This document shows, piece after piece, positions 25,802-34,057 of a stretch of DNA of 64,000 bases. The stretch comes from Spirosoma sp. KCTC 42546. GTDB lineage: Bacteria > Bacteroidota > Bacteroidia > Cytophagales > Spirosomataceae. The notes under the pieces are model-generated. The model saw only the letters and a list, made by a program, of their open reading frames with translations. It searched no databases and was not told where the DNA came from. Numbering within the stretch: the stretch's first letter is position 1; every line of letters starts with the position of its first letter. A program made the position numbers and the translations under genes. The DNA lies in contig NZ_CP041360.1 of NCBI RefSeq assembly GCF_006965485.1, forward strand, positions 930,001 to 994,000, given 5' to 3'.

Positions 25802-25849
25802 TCACTAATGGGCATTTCTGTCATTCAGTTGCCATTCATCGTAGCAATA

Positions 25850-25889
25850 AATGACTATTAATGACTACTAATGACCATCAATGACGAAA
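25850..25889 (+). repeat. Four tandem 10-bp repeats (AATGACTAnT type)
   Basis: AATGACTATT, AATGACTACT, AATGACCATC and AATGACGAAA follow with an exact 10-base period just before the lpxA start. Upstream GTCATT words (25820-25826) offer an inverse partner. Confidence 0.7.
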
Positions 25890-25894
25890 TTATA

Positions 25895-26689
25895 ATGATT
25901 CAACCATTAGCCTATATTCACCCTGAAGCGAAAATTGCGCAGAATGTGGTGATCGAACCGTTTGCCATTATTCACAAAGACGTTGAGATTGCCGAAGGGT
26001 CATGGATTGGTTCGCATGCGGTTATTAATGAGGGTGCCCGCATTGGCCGAAACTGTAAGATTTATCCGGGTGCCGTTATTTCATCGACTCCGCAGGATTT
26101 AAAATTCAATAACGAATATACCCGGACGTATATCGGCGATAATACGACGATTCGTGAATATGCGACCATCAGCCGAGGTACGGAAGAACATTGGAAAACC
26201 GAAATCGGGTCGAACTGCCTGATTATGGCCTACGCCCACGTGGCCCACGATTGCCGAATCGGTAATCATTGCATCATTACCAACAATGTGCAAATGGCTG
26301 GTCACGTTCACATGGGTAACTGGGCTATTATTGGTGGATCAAGTTCGGTGCTTCAGTTCACGCGTATCGGTGCTCATGTCATGATTTCCGGTGGTTCATT
26401 AGTGCGTAAAGATGTGCCCCCCTTTACAAAAGCCGCCCGCGAACCTCTTTCCTATACGGGTATTAACTCGATTGGATTACGTCGGCGGGGATACGATAAC
26501 GATAAGATCAATCAGATTCAGGAGATCTACCGCTATATCTACATGCGCGGTTTGAACAATGCCGATGCCCTAACACAAATTGAACTGGAATTACCACCGT
26601 CCGATGAACGGGACGAAATTGTCAATTTCATTCGCTCGTCGGAGCGTGGTATTATGAAAGGTCCGACTTCTCACGGAGAGCGGGAATAA
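25895..26689 (+). CDS. lpxA: Acyl-ACP-UDP-N-acetylglucosamine O-acyltransferase (LpxA)
   Basis: A 264-residue left-handed beta-helix enzyme that performs the first lipid A step, O-acylation of UDP-GlcNAc. Hexapeptide repeats run from MIQPLAYIHPEAKIAQNVVI. The catalytic His lies in MAYAHVAHDCRIGNHC; the C-terminal part carries helices with RRGYDNDKINQIQEIYRYIY. ATG 25895 fits the family start; an ATG at 25871 lies inside the tandem repeat and is less likely. It completes the lpxD, lpxC-fabZ, lpxA set. Confidence 0.96.
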   Translation: MIQPLAYIHPEAKIAQNVVIEPFAIIHKDVEIAEGSWIGSHAVINEGARIGRNCKIYPGAVISSTPQDLKFNNEYTRTYIGDNTTIREYATISRGTEEHWKTEIGSNCLIMAYAHVAHDCRIGNHCIITNNVQMAGHVHMGNWAIIGGSSSVLQFTRIGAHVMISGGSLVRKDVPPFTKAAREPLSYTGINSIGLRRRGYDNDKINQIQEIYRYIYMRGLNNADALTQIELELPPSDERDEIVNFIRSSERGIMKGPTSHGERE

Positions 26690-26700
26690 AGGTGATGAAG

Positions 26701-26794
26701 GTTAATGGATAATGCATAATGGCTAATGAACAATGCCTACCTCGTGTAACATTATTCATTGGCCATTGTGCATTAGCCATTAATAGTTATCCAT
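26701..26794. repeat. TAATGG-word inverted repeat
   Basis: GGATAATGCATAATGGCTAATG is answered by CATTAGCC, ATTAATAG and TTATCC words, giving a long imperfect hairpin in the 107-bp spacer between lpxA and the ABC ATPase. Confidence 0.6.
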
Positions 26795-26796
26795 TT

Positions 26797-27429
26797 ATGA
26801 ACATAGTTGCTGAGCAGTTAGGCAAGAAATATCGGAAGGAGTGGATTTTTCGGCGCGTTAACCTGACGCTCACCGCCGGAACGAGTTATACGTTCGTAGG
26901 GCCGAATGGGAGCGGCAAGTCTACGCTCCTGCAACTACTGGCTGGGAGTTTACCTATTACAGAAGGCAAATTAACCTATCAACAACAGGGCGTTACTGTT
27001 GACCCCGATAACTGGTTCCGTCAGATCAGTATAGCCGCTCCGTACCTGGAACTGGTTGAGGAGTTAACGTTAAACGAATTGCTCACGTTTCACCAAACTT
27101 TTAAGCCATTTAAAGCGGGGTTAACGGCTAGCCTGATTGCCGATCAGCTTCTATTGACCCACGCCCGGCACAAAGAAATCAAGTACTTTTCGTCGGGAAT
27201 GAAGCAGCGGGTTAAACTCGGTCTGGCGTTTTTTTCTGATTCTCCCATTGTCATCCTCGATGAACCTACATCCAATCTCGACCGACAAGGAACGGACTGG
27301 TATCAGGAGCAAATACAACAACTGATCAGTCCCTCTAATCAATCTCCCCAACTGCTGCTCATCGGCTCCAACCAACCCGAAGAATACGATTTCTGTTCCA
27401 ACGTGATTGACATCACGCAATGGAAATGA
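26797..27429 (+). CDS. ABC transporter ATP-binding protein
   Basis: A 210-residue ABC ATPase. Walker A GPNGSGKST near residue 37, a Q-loop region (FRQISIAAPYLEL), signature FSSGMKQRVKLG and Walker B IVILDEPTSNLD are present. No partner permease gene is adjacent on this strand, so it may serve a membrane protein encoded elsewhere. The ATG at 26797 begins the domain; the earlier in-frame start encodes repeat spacer. Being downstream of lpxA it may be cotranscribed with the lpx genes. Confidence 0.9.
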   Translation: MNIVAEQLGKKYRKEWIFRRVNLTLTAGTSYTFVGPNGSGKSTLLQLLAGSLPITEGKLTYQQQGVTVDPDNWFRQISIAAPYLELVEELTLNELLTFHQTFKPFKAGLTASLIADQLLLTHARHKEIKYFSSGMKQRVKLGLAFFSDSPIVILDEPTSNLDRQGTDWYQEQIQQLISPSNQSPQLLLIGSNQPEEYDFCSNVIDITQWK

Positions 27430-27437
27430 ACCAGCAA

Positions 27438-29957
27438 TTATCCTTCTGCCCGCAATACGTCTAATGGCGGTCTTGTCAGCACTTCACGACTGTTGAATAC
27501 GCCAATTAGAACGGTCAATGCGGTAACCACAAGTAGAACAACGAGCAAGGGGATGGCGTCTGGTCGATAGGGAACTTCGAACACAAATTGGGCTAATGTC
27601 CAAGTGCCAACAATTGACAGTAAAATACCCGACAAGGCTGATAATAGACCCAGCAAGCCATATTCGACAACGGTAATGCTCAAAATCTGCTCCCGGCTGG
27701 CCCCCAATGTTCGGAGTAGAACGCTTTCGCGCAGGCGCTGGTATTTACTGATAACAACCGAACTGGCCAGTACTAACAGGCCCGTCAGGATACTGAATAG
27801 GGCCATAAACTGGATCACAAACGAAATTTGCGCCAGGATTTCATCAACCGTTTTCAGGATCAAGCCAAGGTCGATTGCCGATACGTTTGGAAACCGACTG
27901 ACCAGACCCCGCTGCAGTACAGCCGAGGTTTTGTTATCCGGTACCCGCGTCATCAGCACATGGAACTGCGGAGCCTGTTCCAACACCCCCGATGGAAAAA
28001 CGACCAGAAAATTGGTCTGAACCCGGTTCCATTCCACCTCGCGCGTGCCGCCCACAATGGTTTGAATAGGGGCACCCTGGACATTAAAGTTGAGCGTGTC
28101 GCCGAGTTTGAGGTGCATCCGATCAAAGAAGTCTTTTTCCATGGATACGTAAACGTTGCCATCGGCCTGATATGGCGCTTTTCCGGATGTCAGCTTCTCC
28201 GAGGAAATTAGTGAATCACGGTAGGTAACCCGGTATTCACGGGTAAATGCCCACTTCGGCGTTTTTTGAGCGGTATCTTTCCGAATAACCTCGCCGGTTT
28301 TTCCATTGATGTCTGACAGGCGCATTGTTACAATGGGTGCTTCCTGTAAAATAGGTAGTTTTTGCCCGGTCACTAACGCACGTACGCCCTTAATTTGCTC
28401 ATTCTGAATATCGAACAAGACCATATTGGGCTGCTTGCCACTCCCCGACAACTCAACCCGACCCAATAGTAAGCCCTGAGTGAGATAGAGGGTTGCAATC
28501 AGAAATGCCCCCAGACCTATAGACGTTACCAGGATCAACGTTTGATTATTAGGCCGATAGAGGTTCGCTAAACTCTGCCGCCATACGTAACTCCACGACG
28601 TTGGGAAGAACCGGCGCACCAGCCAGATTAGCGCTAAACCAAGGGCCGTCAGAATACCAAAGGCTACAGTCAGCCCGGCTGTAAAGCCAATGGCCAGCAT
28701 TAGATTTCGCGTTTGTAAATAGGCAAACCCAACAATGAAACCGAGAACAAGTAAATAAACCAGCCATCGCAATGGGTCCCGACCACTTAGATCATCTTCG
28801 TAAGAGCTACGCAGTGTTCGTAATGGCGAAACATTCCGAATGGCTAATAAGGGCAGCAACGAGAACAGGACTGAAATCAGCAGACCTGTGCCAATACCTC
28901 CCAGAATGGCCGACCCCGATAAGGCTGTTTCGACCGTGATCGGGAGGAAATTGCCAAACACGCGAGGCAATACTAATTGGACCACAGACCCGACCAGAGC
29001 ACCAATCGTAGCACCAATCAAACCCATGAGGGCGGTTTGAAGTAAATAGATCAGGAATGCCTGCCGCCCACTGGCGCCGAGCGTTCGCAGGATGGCTACC
29101 GACGTTACCTTTTCTTTCACATACAACTGCACGGCGCTGGCTACACCCACACACCCGAGTAACAAGGCAACAAAGGCGACCAGACTCAGATATTTTGTGA
29201 GGTCGGCAAAAGAGCGTCCAGTTTGTTTTTTGCGTCCGTCGACGGTATCGTAATTAACGCCTTCCTTATCCAGACGGGCCGAAATCGTTTTTATGAATTT
29301 CTCAACATCCGTTCCCGGCGTAAACTGGTAGTAGTATTTGTACGCTACCCGGCTGCCTCGCTGCAGCAGACCTGTATTAACCAGAAATTGGTTCGGGACA
29401 AAGACGGTGGGCGCTACCGTAGCAGCAATGGCGGCCTGCCCCGGTGTTTTGGTAACGCGTCCCGCAATCAGGAACGACAGGTTGCCTACTTTTATAGAGT
29501 CGCCGGGTTGAGCGCCTAGCTGTACCAAAAGTCCATCGTCAACTAAGGCAACGCGGCTGGCGGCTTGTCGGAAGGTTTGAATAGCGGACGTGGGTTGTAC
29601 CTCCCAGGTTCCGTAATACGGAAAATTACCCTGCAATCCTTTCACCTGCGCCAGGCGGACACCCCCGGTTTTAGGGATGGATACCAGTGAGGCAAACGAA
29701 ACCTCATAGGCTCGGTCGCGGCCGGTTGTTTTGAGTAACTGCTGTGTTTTAGGCGAAGGAGCACGCGACCACGAGAGAGTGAGGTCGGCTCCCAGAAGCT
29801 CGCGAGCCTGATCGTCGATGCTACGAGCGAGGTTATCACCAAACGAATTGATAGCAACCAATGCTGCAATGCCGAGCACAATGGCCGACATAAACAGAAG
29901 TAGGCGTTGACGACTCCGGCGACTATCGCGCCAAGCCATTCGGAAGAGCCAGGACAT
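27438..29957 (-). CDS. FtsX-like ABC permease (YbbP type)
   Basis: An 839-residue permease with two FtsX-like modules: an N-terminal helix, a large periplasmic domain, then three helices near residues 250-400, a second linker, and a C-terminal set with another large domain. The final part VSKYQRLRESVLLRTLGASREQ holds the typical FtsX turn. Together with the ATPase just upstream it should form a YbbA/YbbP-like extractor or exporter. The longer frame begins in the repeat and translates it into His/Phe-rich residues; ATG 29957 (MSWLFRMAWRDSRR) is the natural start. Confidence 0.92.
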   Translation of the reverse strand: MSWLFRMAWRDSRRSRQRLLLFMSAIVLGIAALVAINSFGDNLARSIDDQARELLGADLTLSWSRAPSPKTQQLLKTTGRDRAYEVSFASLVSIPKTGGVRLAQVKGLQGNFPYYGTWEVQPTSAIQTFRQAASRVALVDDGLLVQLGAQPGDSIKVGNLSFLIAGRVTKTPGQAAIAATVAPTVFVPNQFLVNTGLLQRGSRVAYKYYYQFTPGTDVEKFIKTISARLDKEGVNYDTVDGRKKQTGRSFADLTKYLSLVAFVALLLGCVGVASAVQLYVKEKVTSVAILRTLGASGRQAFLIYLLQTALMGLIGATIGALVGSVVQLVLPRVFGNFLPITVETALSGSAILGGIGTGLLISVLFSLLPLLAIRNVSPLRTLRSSYEDDLSGRDPLRWLVYLLVLGFIVGFAYLQTRNLMLAIGFTAGLTVAFGILTALGLALIWLVRRFFPTSWSYVWRQSLANLYRPNNQTLILVTSIGLGAFLIATLYLTQGLLLGRVELSGSGKQPNMVLFDIQNEQIKGVRALVTGQKLPILQEAPIVTMRLSDINGKTGEVIRKDTAQKTPKWAFTREYRVTYRDSLISSEKLTSGKAPYQADGNVYVSMEKDFFDRMHLKLGDTLNFNVQGAPIQTIVGGTREVEWNRVQTNFLVVFPSGVLEQAPQFHVLMTRVPDNKTSAVLQRGLVSRFPNVSAIDLGLILKTVDEILAQISFVIQFMALFSILTGLLVLASSVVISKYQRLRESVLLRTLGASREQILSITVVEYGLLGLLSALSGILLSIVGTWTLAQFVFEVPYRPDAIPLLVVLLVVTALTVLIGVFNSREVLTRPPLDVLRAEG

Positions 29958-30052
29958 GCTTAAAGAGTGAAAGAGTGAATGTGCGAAAGAGTGAAAAGCG
30001 AAATGGAGAGTAATCACTCTTTCACTCTTTCACTCTTTCGCCCTTTCGCTCT
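29958..30052. repeat. GAAAGAGTGA-word hairpin spanning the ATPase-permease junction
   Basis: AAAGAGTGAAAGAGTGAA on the left faces TCACTCTTTCACTCTTTC on the right, giving a long G-A/C-T hairpin with inner variants. The right part continues beyond the ATPase stop at 30022, so the last codons of that gene (KERKGERVKE) are made of the repeat. Confidence 0.7.
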
Positions 30053-30723
30053 TTGGTGTCTGAGATAACCGTACCACCCTTAATGCGAATAATGCGCTGG
30101 GTGCGGGCAGCTAATTCCATATCGTGGGTTACGAGAACGAGGGTAGTGCCCGCTTCTCGGTTGAGTTCAAAAAGCAGGTCCACAACCGTTGCGCTGGTAT
30201 CAGCATCGAGGTTACCGGTTGGTTCATCGGCGAAGAGCAGTTTAGGGCGGTTAGCAAAAGCCCGCGCCAGCGAAACACGTTGCTGTTCACCCCCCGAAAG
30301 CTGGGTAGGGTAGTGGTGTCCGCGCTGACCTAATCCCACGCGCTCAAGCAGGGCCTGTGCAGCTTTAGCGGCTCCTTTTTCGCCCCGAAGCTCCAGTGGT
30401 ACCATCACGTTTTCGAGTGCAGTAAGGGTAGGAAGCAACTGGAAGTTCTGGAAGATAAACCCAACATGCTGGTTTCGAATGGCCGCACGCTGGTCTTCAT
30501 TGAGTGTATCCAGCCGGATATCGTTCAGATAGACACTGCCCGACGAAGCCCGGTCCAGACCCGCGCATAATCCCAGCAGGGTAGTCTTGCCACTGCCCGA
30601 TGGTCCCACAATGGAGAAGGTATCGCCCGGTTCCAGGGTGAAGTTCACGCTATGCAGCACGGTTAGGTCGCGGCCCCCGCTTGAATAGGTTTTGGTGAGA
30701 TTTTCGACGCGCAGAATACTCAT
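30022..30723 (-). CDS. ABC ATPase, LolD/YbbA-like
   Basis: A 233-residue ATPase of the MacB/LolD group. Walker A GPSGSGKTTLLG (about residue 39), FIFQNFQLLPTLTALENVMVP (Q-loop and LolD-like stretch), signature LSGGEQQRVSLARA and Walker B LLFADEPTGNLD. It lies directly upstream of the FtsX-like permease on the same strand and pairs with it. The C-terminal ten residues (KERKGERVKE) are encoded by the intergenic repeat and are probably not part of the fold. Confidence 0.93.
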   Translation of the reverse strand: MSILRVENLTKTYSSGGRDLTVLHSVNFTLEPGDTFSIVGPSGSGKTTLLGLCAGLDRASSGSVYLNDIRLDTLNEDQRAAIRNQHVGFIFQNFQLLPTLTALENVMVPLELRGEKGAAKAAQALLERVGLGQRGHHYPTQLSGGEQQRVSLARAFANRPKLLFADEPTGNLDADTSATVVDLLFELNREAGTTLVLVTHDMELAARTQRIIRIKGGTVISDTKERKGERVKE

Positions 30724-30736
30724 GGAAAAATCGTTT

Positions 30737-30808
30737 TAACGCAAAGACGCAAGGGAAGGTAAGGTTCGCAAATTATTCTTAGCGTACTTTGCGTTCTTTG
30801 CGTTTAAG
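30737..30808. repeat. AACGCAAAGACGC-word inverted repeat
   Basis: AACGCAAAGACGCAAGG on the left faces TTTGCGTTCTTTGCGTTT on the right, between the divergent LolD-like and arylesterase genes. The arms are imperfect. Confidence 0.6.
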
Positions 30809-30830
30809 TTATCTAACCGATGCAAAACCA

Positions 30831-31544
30831 ATGAAGTTCTGCCAGAATCGCCAAACGTTCTATTCTGTGATAAGCGGCCTATTGATGCTCCTAACGGTCT
30901 GGGGGTGTGGCTCATCCGATACGAAAACAAATTCATCCACTACCAATGCCCCGGCAACCCAACCGGATTCTAAATCAGCCACCGCATCTAAAAAACAAAT
31001 CGTGCTGTTTTACGGCAATAGCCTGACGGCAGGCTACGGTGTGGAACCATCGCAGGCTTTTCCAGCCCTGGTAGGGCAGAAAATCGACTCCGCTGGATTG
31101 AACTATACCGTTGTCAATGCTGGCCTGAGTGGCGAAACGACAGCCGGTGGAAAAAGCCGGATTAGTTGGGTGATGCGCCAACCCGTTGCGGTATTTGTGT
31201 TGGAACTGGGCGGTAATGATGGCCTTCGGGGACTTCCGCTGGCTGCTACCCGGCAAAATCTGCAAGCCATTATAGATACGGTTCGACTGAAAAGCCCGCA
31301 GGCTACTATCGTGCTGGCCGGTATGCAGATTCCACCCAATATGGGGACGTCCTACACCAAAGAGTTTCGGGGATTATTCAAGGAGTTAGCAGATAAAAAC
31401 AGAGCTGTTCTGATTCCGTTCCTGCTCGAAAACGTGGGCGGTATTCCTAAACTAAATCAGCCTGACGGCATCCACCCAACCCCCGCCGGGCATAAAATCG
31501 TAGCCAATACCGTGTGGGAAGTGCTGAGGCCTATTCTGAAATGA
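30831..31544 (+). CDS. SGNH/GDSL-family arylesterase lipoprotein (TesA-like)
   Basis: A 237-residue esterase. A lipobox-like LLTVWGC ends the leader, so it is probably a lipoprotein; a Ser/Thr/Pro-rich linker follows. The SGNH blocks are FYGNSLTAGYGVEPSQAF (Ser nucleophile), GLSGETTAGG (Gly), ELGGNDGLRG (Asn) and DGIHPTPAGH (Asp, His). Relatives hydrolyse arylesters, thioesters or lysophospholipids. ATG 30831 is chosen because it begins the lipoprotein leader. The TGA stop falls inside a perfect palindrome shared with the convergent tamA-like gene. Confidence 0.92.
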   Translation: MKFCQNRQTFYSVISGLLMLLTVWGCGSSDTKTNSSTTNAPATQPDSKSATASKKQIVLFYGNSLTAGYGVEPSQAFPALVGQKIDSAGLNYTVVNAGLSGETTAGGKSRISWVMRQPVAVFVLELGGNDGLRGLPLAATRQNLQAIIDTVRLKSPQATIVLAGMQIPPNMGTSYTKEFRGLFKELADKNRAVLIPFLLENVGGIPKLNQPDGIHPTPAGHKIVANTVWEVLRPILK

Positions 31545-31621
31545 GTTTAAACACAGAGACACGGGGAACACAGAGAAAAGCAAAAAGCTCTGTGTTCCCC
31601 GTGTCTCTGTGTTTAAACTCA
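31542..31621. terminator. 34-bp perfect palindrome carrying both stop codons
   Basis: TGAGTTTAAACACAGAGACA and 14 more bases (31542-31575) are exactly mirrored at 31588-31621, with a 12-base loop. The outer TGA is the stop of the arylesterase, and the mirror TCA is the TGA stop of the tamA-like gene on the other strand. A two-way terminator is the simplest role. Confidence 0.75.
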
Positions 31622-34051
31622 AAATGGATAGCCTACCCCAATATTGAATACCAGATTCTCTTTTCGCCATTGCTTGCTGCCAAAGGCCATTTTATCCACA
31701 ATCCACTCACTGCCGTCGGTCTTGTAAGGTTTACGTAAGGGGGTTGCCAGATCGAGCCGGATCAGGAAATAGGATAGGTCGATACGGATACCGACGCCGG
31801 TACCAATGGCAATCTGTTTCAGGAAGTCGCTCGAAAATTTGGCTTCCGGCCCAAACGTATCGACGTCTGAATACGACCAGACGTTACCCGCATCAACGAA
31901 GATAGCGCCCTCAATAAATTTATTGAATTTCGCTCGAATTTCGGTGTTGGCTTCAAGCTTAACGTCGCCACCACCATCCTGAAACAAAGGCACATTCCGA
32001 ATCGTATCGCGGGTGAACAAACCGGGGCCAATGGCGCGCGGACGGAATGCCCGAATACTATTGCTACCCCCAACAAAATACTGCTTGGTAAATGGTAATG
32101 ACCTGCCTTGCGAATTGCCATAGGTGAAGCCAACCCCAGCAAACAGGCGGTTAGCCCAGGTTATGCTGGGTGCCAGTCGCCGATAATACCGCATATCGGC
32201 ATCAATCCGAAAATACTGCGCATACGGCACGCCAAAAATGCCATTCCGGTCATCTGTCTCCAAGGGTTTGCGGAAAATTAAGCTGGCTAGATTACCTGCG
32301 ATTTCAGCATTACCCGTAAAGCGGAAGGTGTTAGGTGAATTCGACCGGGCTGGTGAATTGTAACTAAACGTGTACAGGCTACTCAGAATAAGCTGATCGG
32401 ATTTAAAAACAGTATTGGTGTATTGTCGCTTGACAATATCAGCTACTGCCGTGTCTGTTAAAATTTCATAGACCCGGTCAGTAACCTGGTTCAGCGGCAC
32501 ATACACGTAGTTGATATTGAATGGCTGAAAGACGTGTTCAACCTGCTGATTCTGTCGCCAGGCATACCCAAATGTTGTTTGCGCTGAATTGATTCGGTAC
32601 AACCCGCCCCGCAGGATGGTTTGATAGCCGATCGTCGCGTTGGTTTTGGGCAATGCCTGCCGCTGGTCATATCGGAACCGGAAGGGAGCTACCAGCCGTG
32701 GGAAACTTAAGATCGCGTCGGTTCCGAAGCGGTAATTCGTTACGCCTTCGCCAACATCACCCACTTGAAATTCAATCCCTGCATTCGCATTAATGGTCAA
32801 TAATTCCGCCCGTTTAAGGGCGTTGCGGTTGCGCCAGCTTACCACCACCTGCGTACCATTGAAGTTGTTGGAGCGAGAGGTACCATCTAATTCGACCCGC
32901 ATGGATTTTTCGGGGTAGGGTGTCAGGTAGTAGCGTACATCCAGCACGGCGGAGTCGCCCTGTTGATCGGGTTCGAAGCGGTTACGAACAAACTTGAACG
33001 CGCCCACATTGATGAATCGGGAGAGCGTAAGATCCTGCATTCGGCTACTGTAGCGTTTACCCGGCAGTACCGTTACAATGTCGCGGAATAGTTTCGGATT
33101 GAACCGGCGTGTAGAATCGACAACCTGAAACTGATCTTCTGTTTCGTAGGCCTTTCGTTGATTCGTATCGTTTCGGGCCGTAGAGAGCGTGTAATTCGGG
33201 AAAATAAACACATTTCGAATCGAATACGGTATGCTGGCCGCATCGGGTATTTCGGGTTTGATTGCAAAAATGAGTTTCGTACGGTGAGCTACCGAATCAT
33301 TATCGGCCAGTACGGCTATATAATCGGGCAGGAAGTAATAGAAGCCGCGCTGCTTGATGGATTGGCTGATTCGTTCCCGTTCTAATTTGATATTATCGAA
33401 TAAGTATGGATCACCTTTCTTGATAACTGTTCGTCGTAATGAAGCACGAAGTGCCTTACGGACGGGAGTTGAGTCGACCAGAAATGCTACGGAGTCAATA
33501 TAAAAGCGGGGTTTTACGTCAACATCATAAACGCCCCTCGCTTTGTAGCCCTCTTCCTTTAGCTTCCCCGTTGCATCCGATCCAAAATAGCCAGAATTCT
33601 GTAACGTAGCCTTGAAAATAGGGATGTTAGATGTGAGGGCCTTCGCACTGGCGAATACGGGTTCTTCGCCAAATTTCTTTCGAAACCAGGCCCGAAACCC
33701 ATTCTTTTTGGGTTCGCCAAATAGATAGTATAAGCCAACTTTGTAGGGGTAACCAAAGAGCTGTTTAACTGGGCGAGGCCGACCTAATTCTGTTAGTTGC
33801 GTTTGTATTGATTTCTGATCGCTGGCCGAAATAGTTGAATCCGCATGGATAACTACGTCTGTACCCATGTACAAGCGTTCGTTAGCAGGCAGGTGTTTGG
33901 CAATGTTACAGGCGTTGAGTAAGCAGACGATCAGGCAGAGGGCAAGAGGCAGGGGGCGCGGAGCAAAGAGTAGAGTCGTTTTTCTGCCCTTTTGTAGCGA
34001 GGCAGAAGACGAGGTAAGCAAAGAAAAATGGCTTTTTAACAAATTCTTCAT
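31619..34051 (-). CDS. BamA/TamA-family outer membrane protein, lipoprotein-type (TamL-like)
   Basis: An 810-residue protein: leader with a possible lipobox (LLNAC about residues 44-48), POTRA-like repeats in the first half, and a C-terminal Omp85 beta-barrel ending in a hydrophobic strand (NIGVGYPF). The conserved barrel motif FFVGGSNSIRAFRPR-like stretch is present as QYFVGGSNSIRAFRPRAIGP near residue 670. With TamB directly upstream it should form the TAM complex, which moves lipids or proteins to the outer membrane. Lipid-modified TamA versions (TamL) are a Bacteroidota feature. The leader includes low-complexity residues from a GGCAGGGGG-like stretch. Confidence 0.85.
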   Translation of the reverse strand: MKNLLKSHFSLLTSSSASLQKGRKTTLLFAPRPLPLALCLIVCLLNACNIAKHLPANERLYMGTDVVIHADSTISASDQKSIQTQLTELGRPRPVKQLFGYPYKVGLYYLFGEPKKNGFRAWFRKKFGEEPVFASAKALTSNIPIFKATLQNSGYFGSDATGKLKEEGYKARGVYDVDVKPRFYIDSVAFLVDSTPVRKALRASLRRTVIKKGDPYLFDNIKLERERISQSIKQRGFYYFLPDYIAVLADNDSVAHRTKLIFAIKPEIPDAASIPYSIRNVFIFPNYTLSTARNDTNQRKAYETEDQFQVVDSTRRFNPKLFRDIVTVLPGKRYSSRMQDLTLSRFINVGAFKFVRNRFEPDQQGDSAVLDVRYYLTPYPEKSMRVELDGTSRSNNFNGTQVVVSWRNRNALKRAELLTINANAGIEFQVGDVGEGVTNYRFGTDAILSFPRLVAPFRFRYDQRQALPKTNATIGYQTILRGGLYRINSAQTTFGYAWRQNQQVEHVFQPFNINYVYVPLNQVTDRVYEILTDTAVADIVKRQYTNTVFKSDQLILSSLYTFSYNSPARSNSPNTFRFTGNAEIAGNLASLIFRKPLETDDRNGIFGVPYAQYFRIDADMRYYRRLAPSITWANRLFAGVGFTYGNSQGRSLPFTKQYFVGGSNSIRAFRPRAIGPGLFTRDTIRNVPLFQDGGGDVKLEANTEIRAKFNKFIEGAIFVDAGNVWSYSDVDTFGPEAKFSSDFLKQIAIGTGVGIRIDLSYFLIRLDLATPLRKPYKTDGSEWIVDKMAFGSKQWRKENLVFNIGVGYPF

Positions 34052-34057
34052 AACGGA

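Noticed and set aside
25850..25889. CRISPR-like or iteron origin
   Set aside because: Period is 10 bases with only four copies and no replication gene nearby.
29958..30017. N-terminal extension of the FtsX-like permease
   Set aside because: It translates the intergenic GAAAGAGTGA repeat into His/Phe-rich residues; the normal N-terminus begins at 29957.
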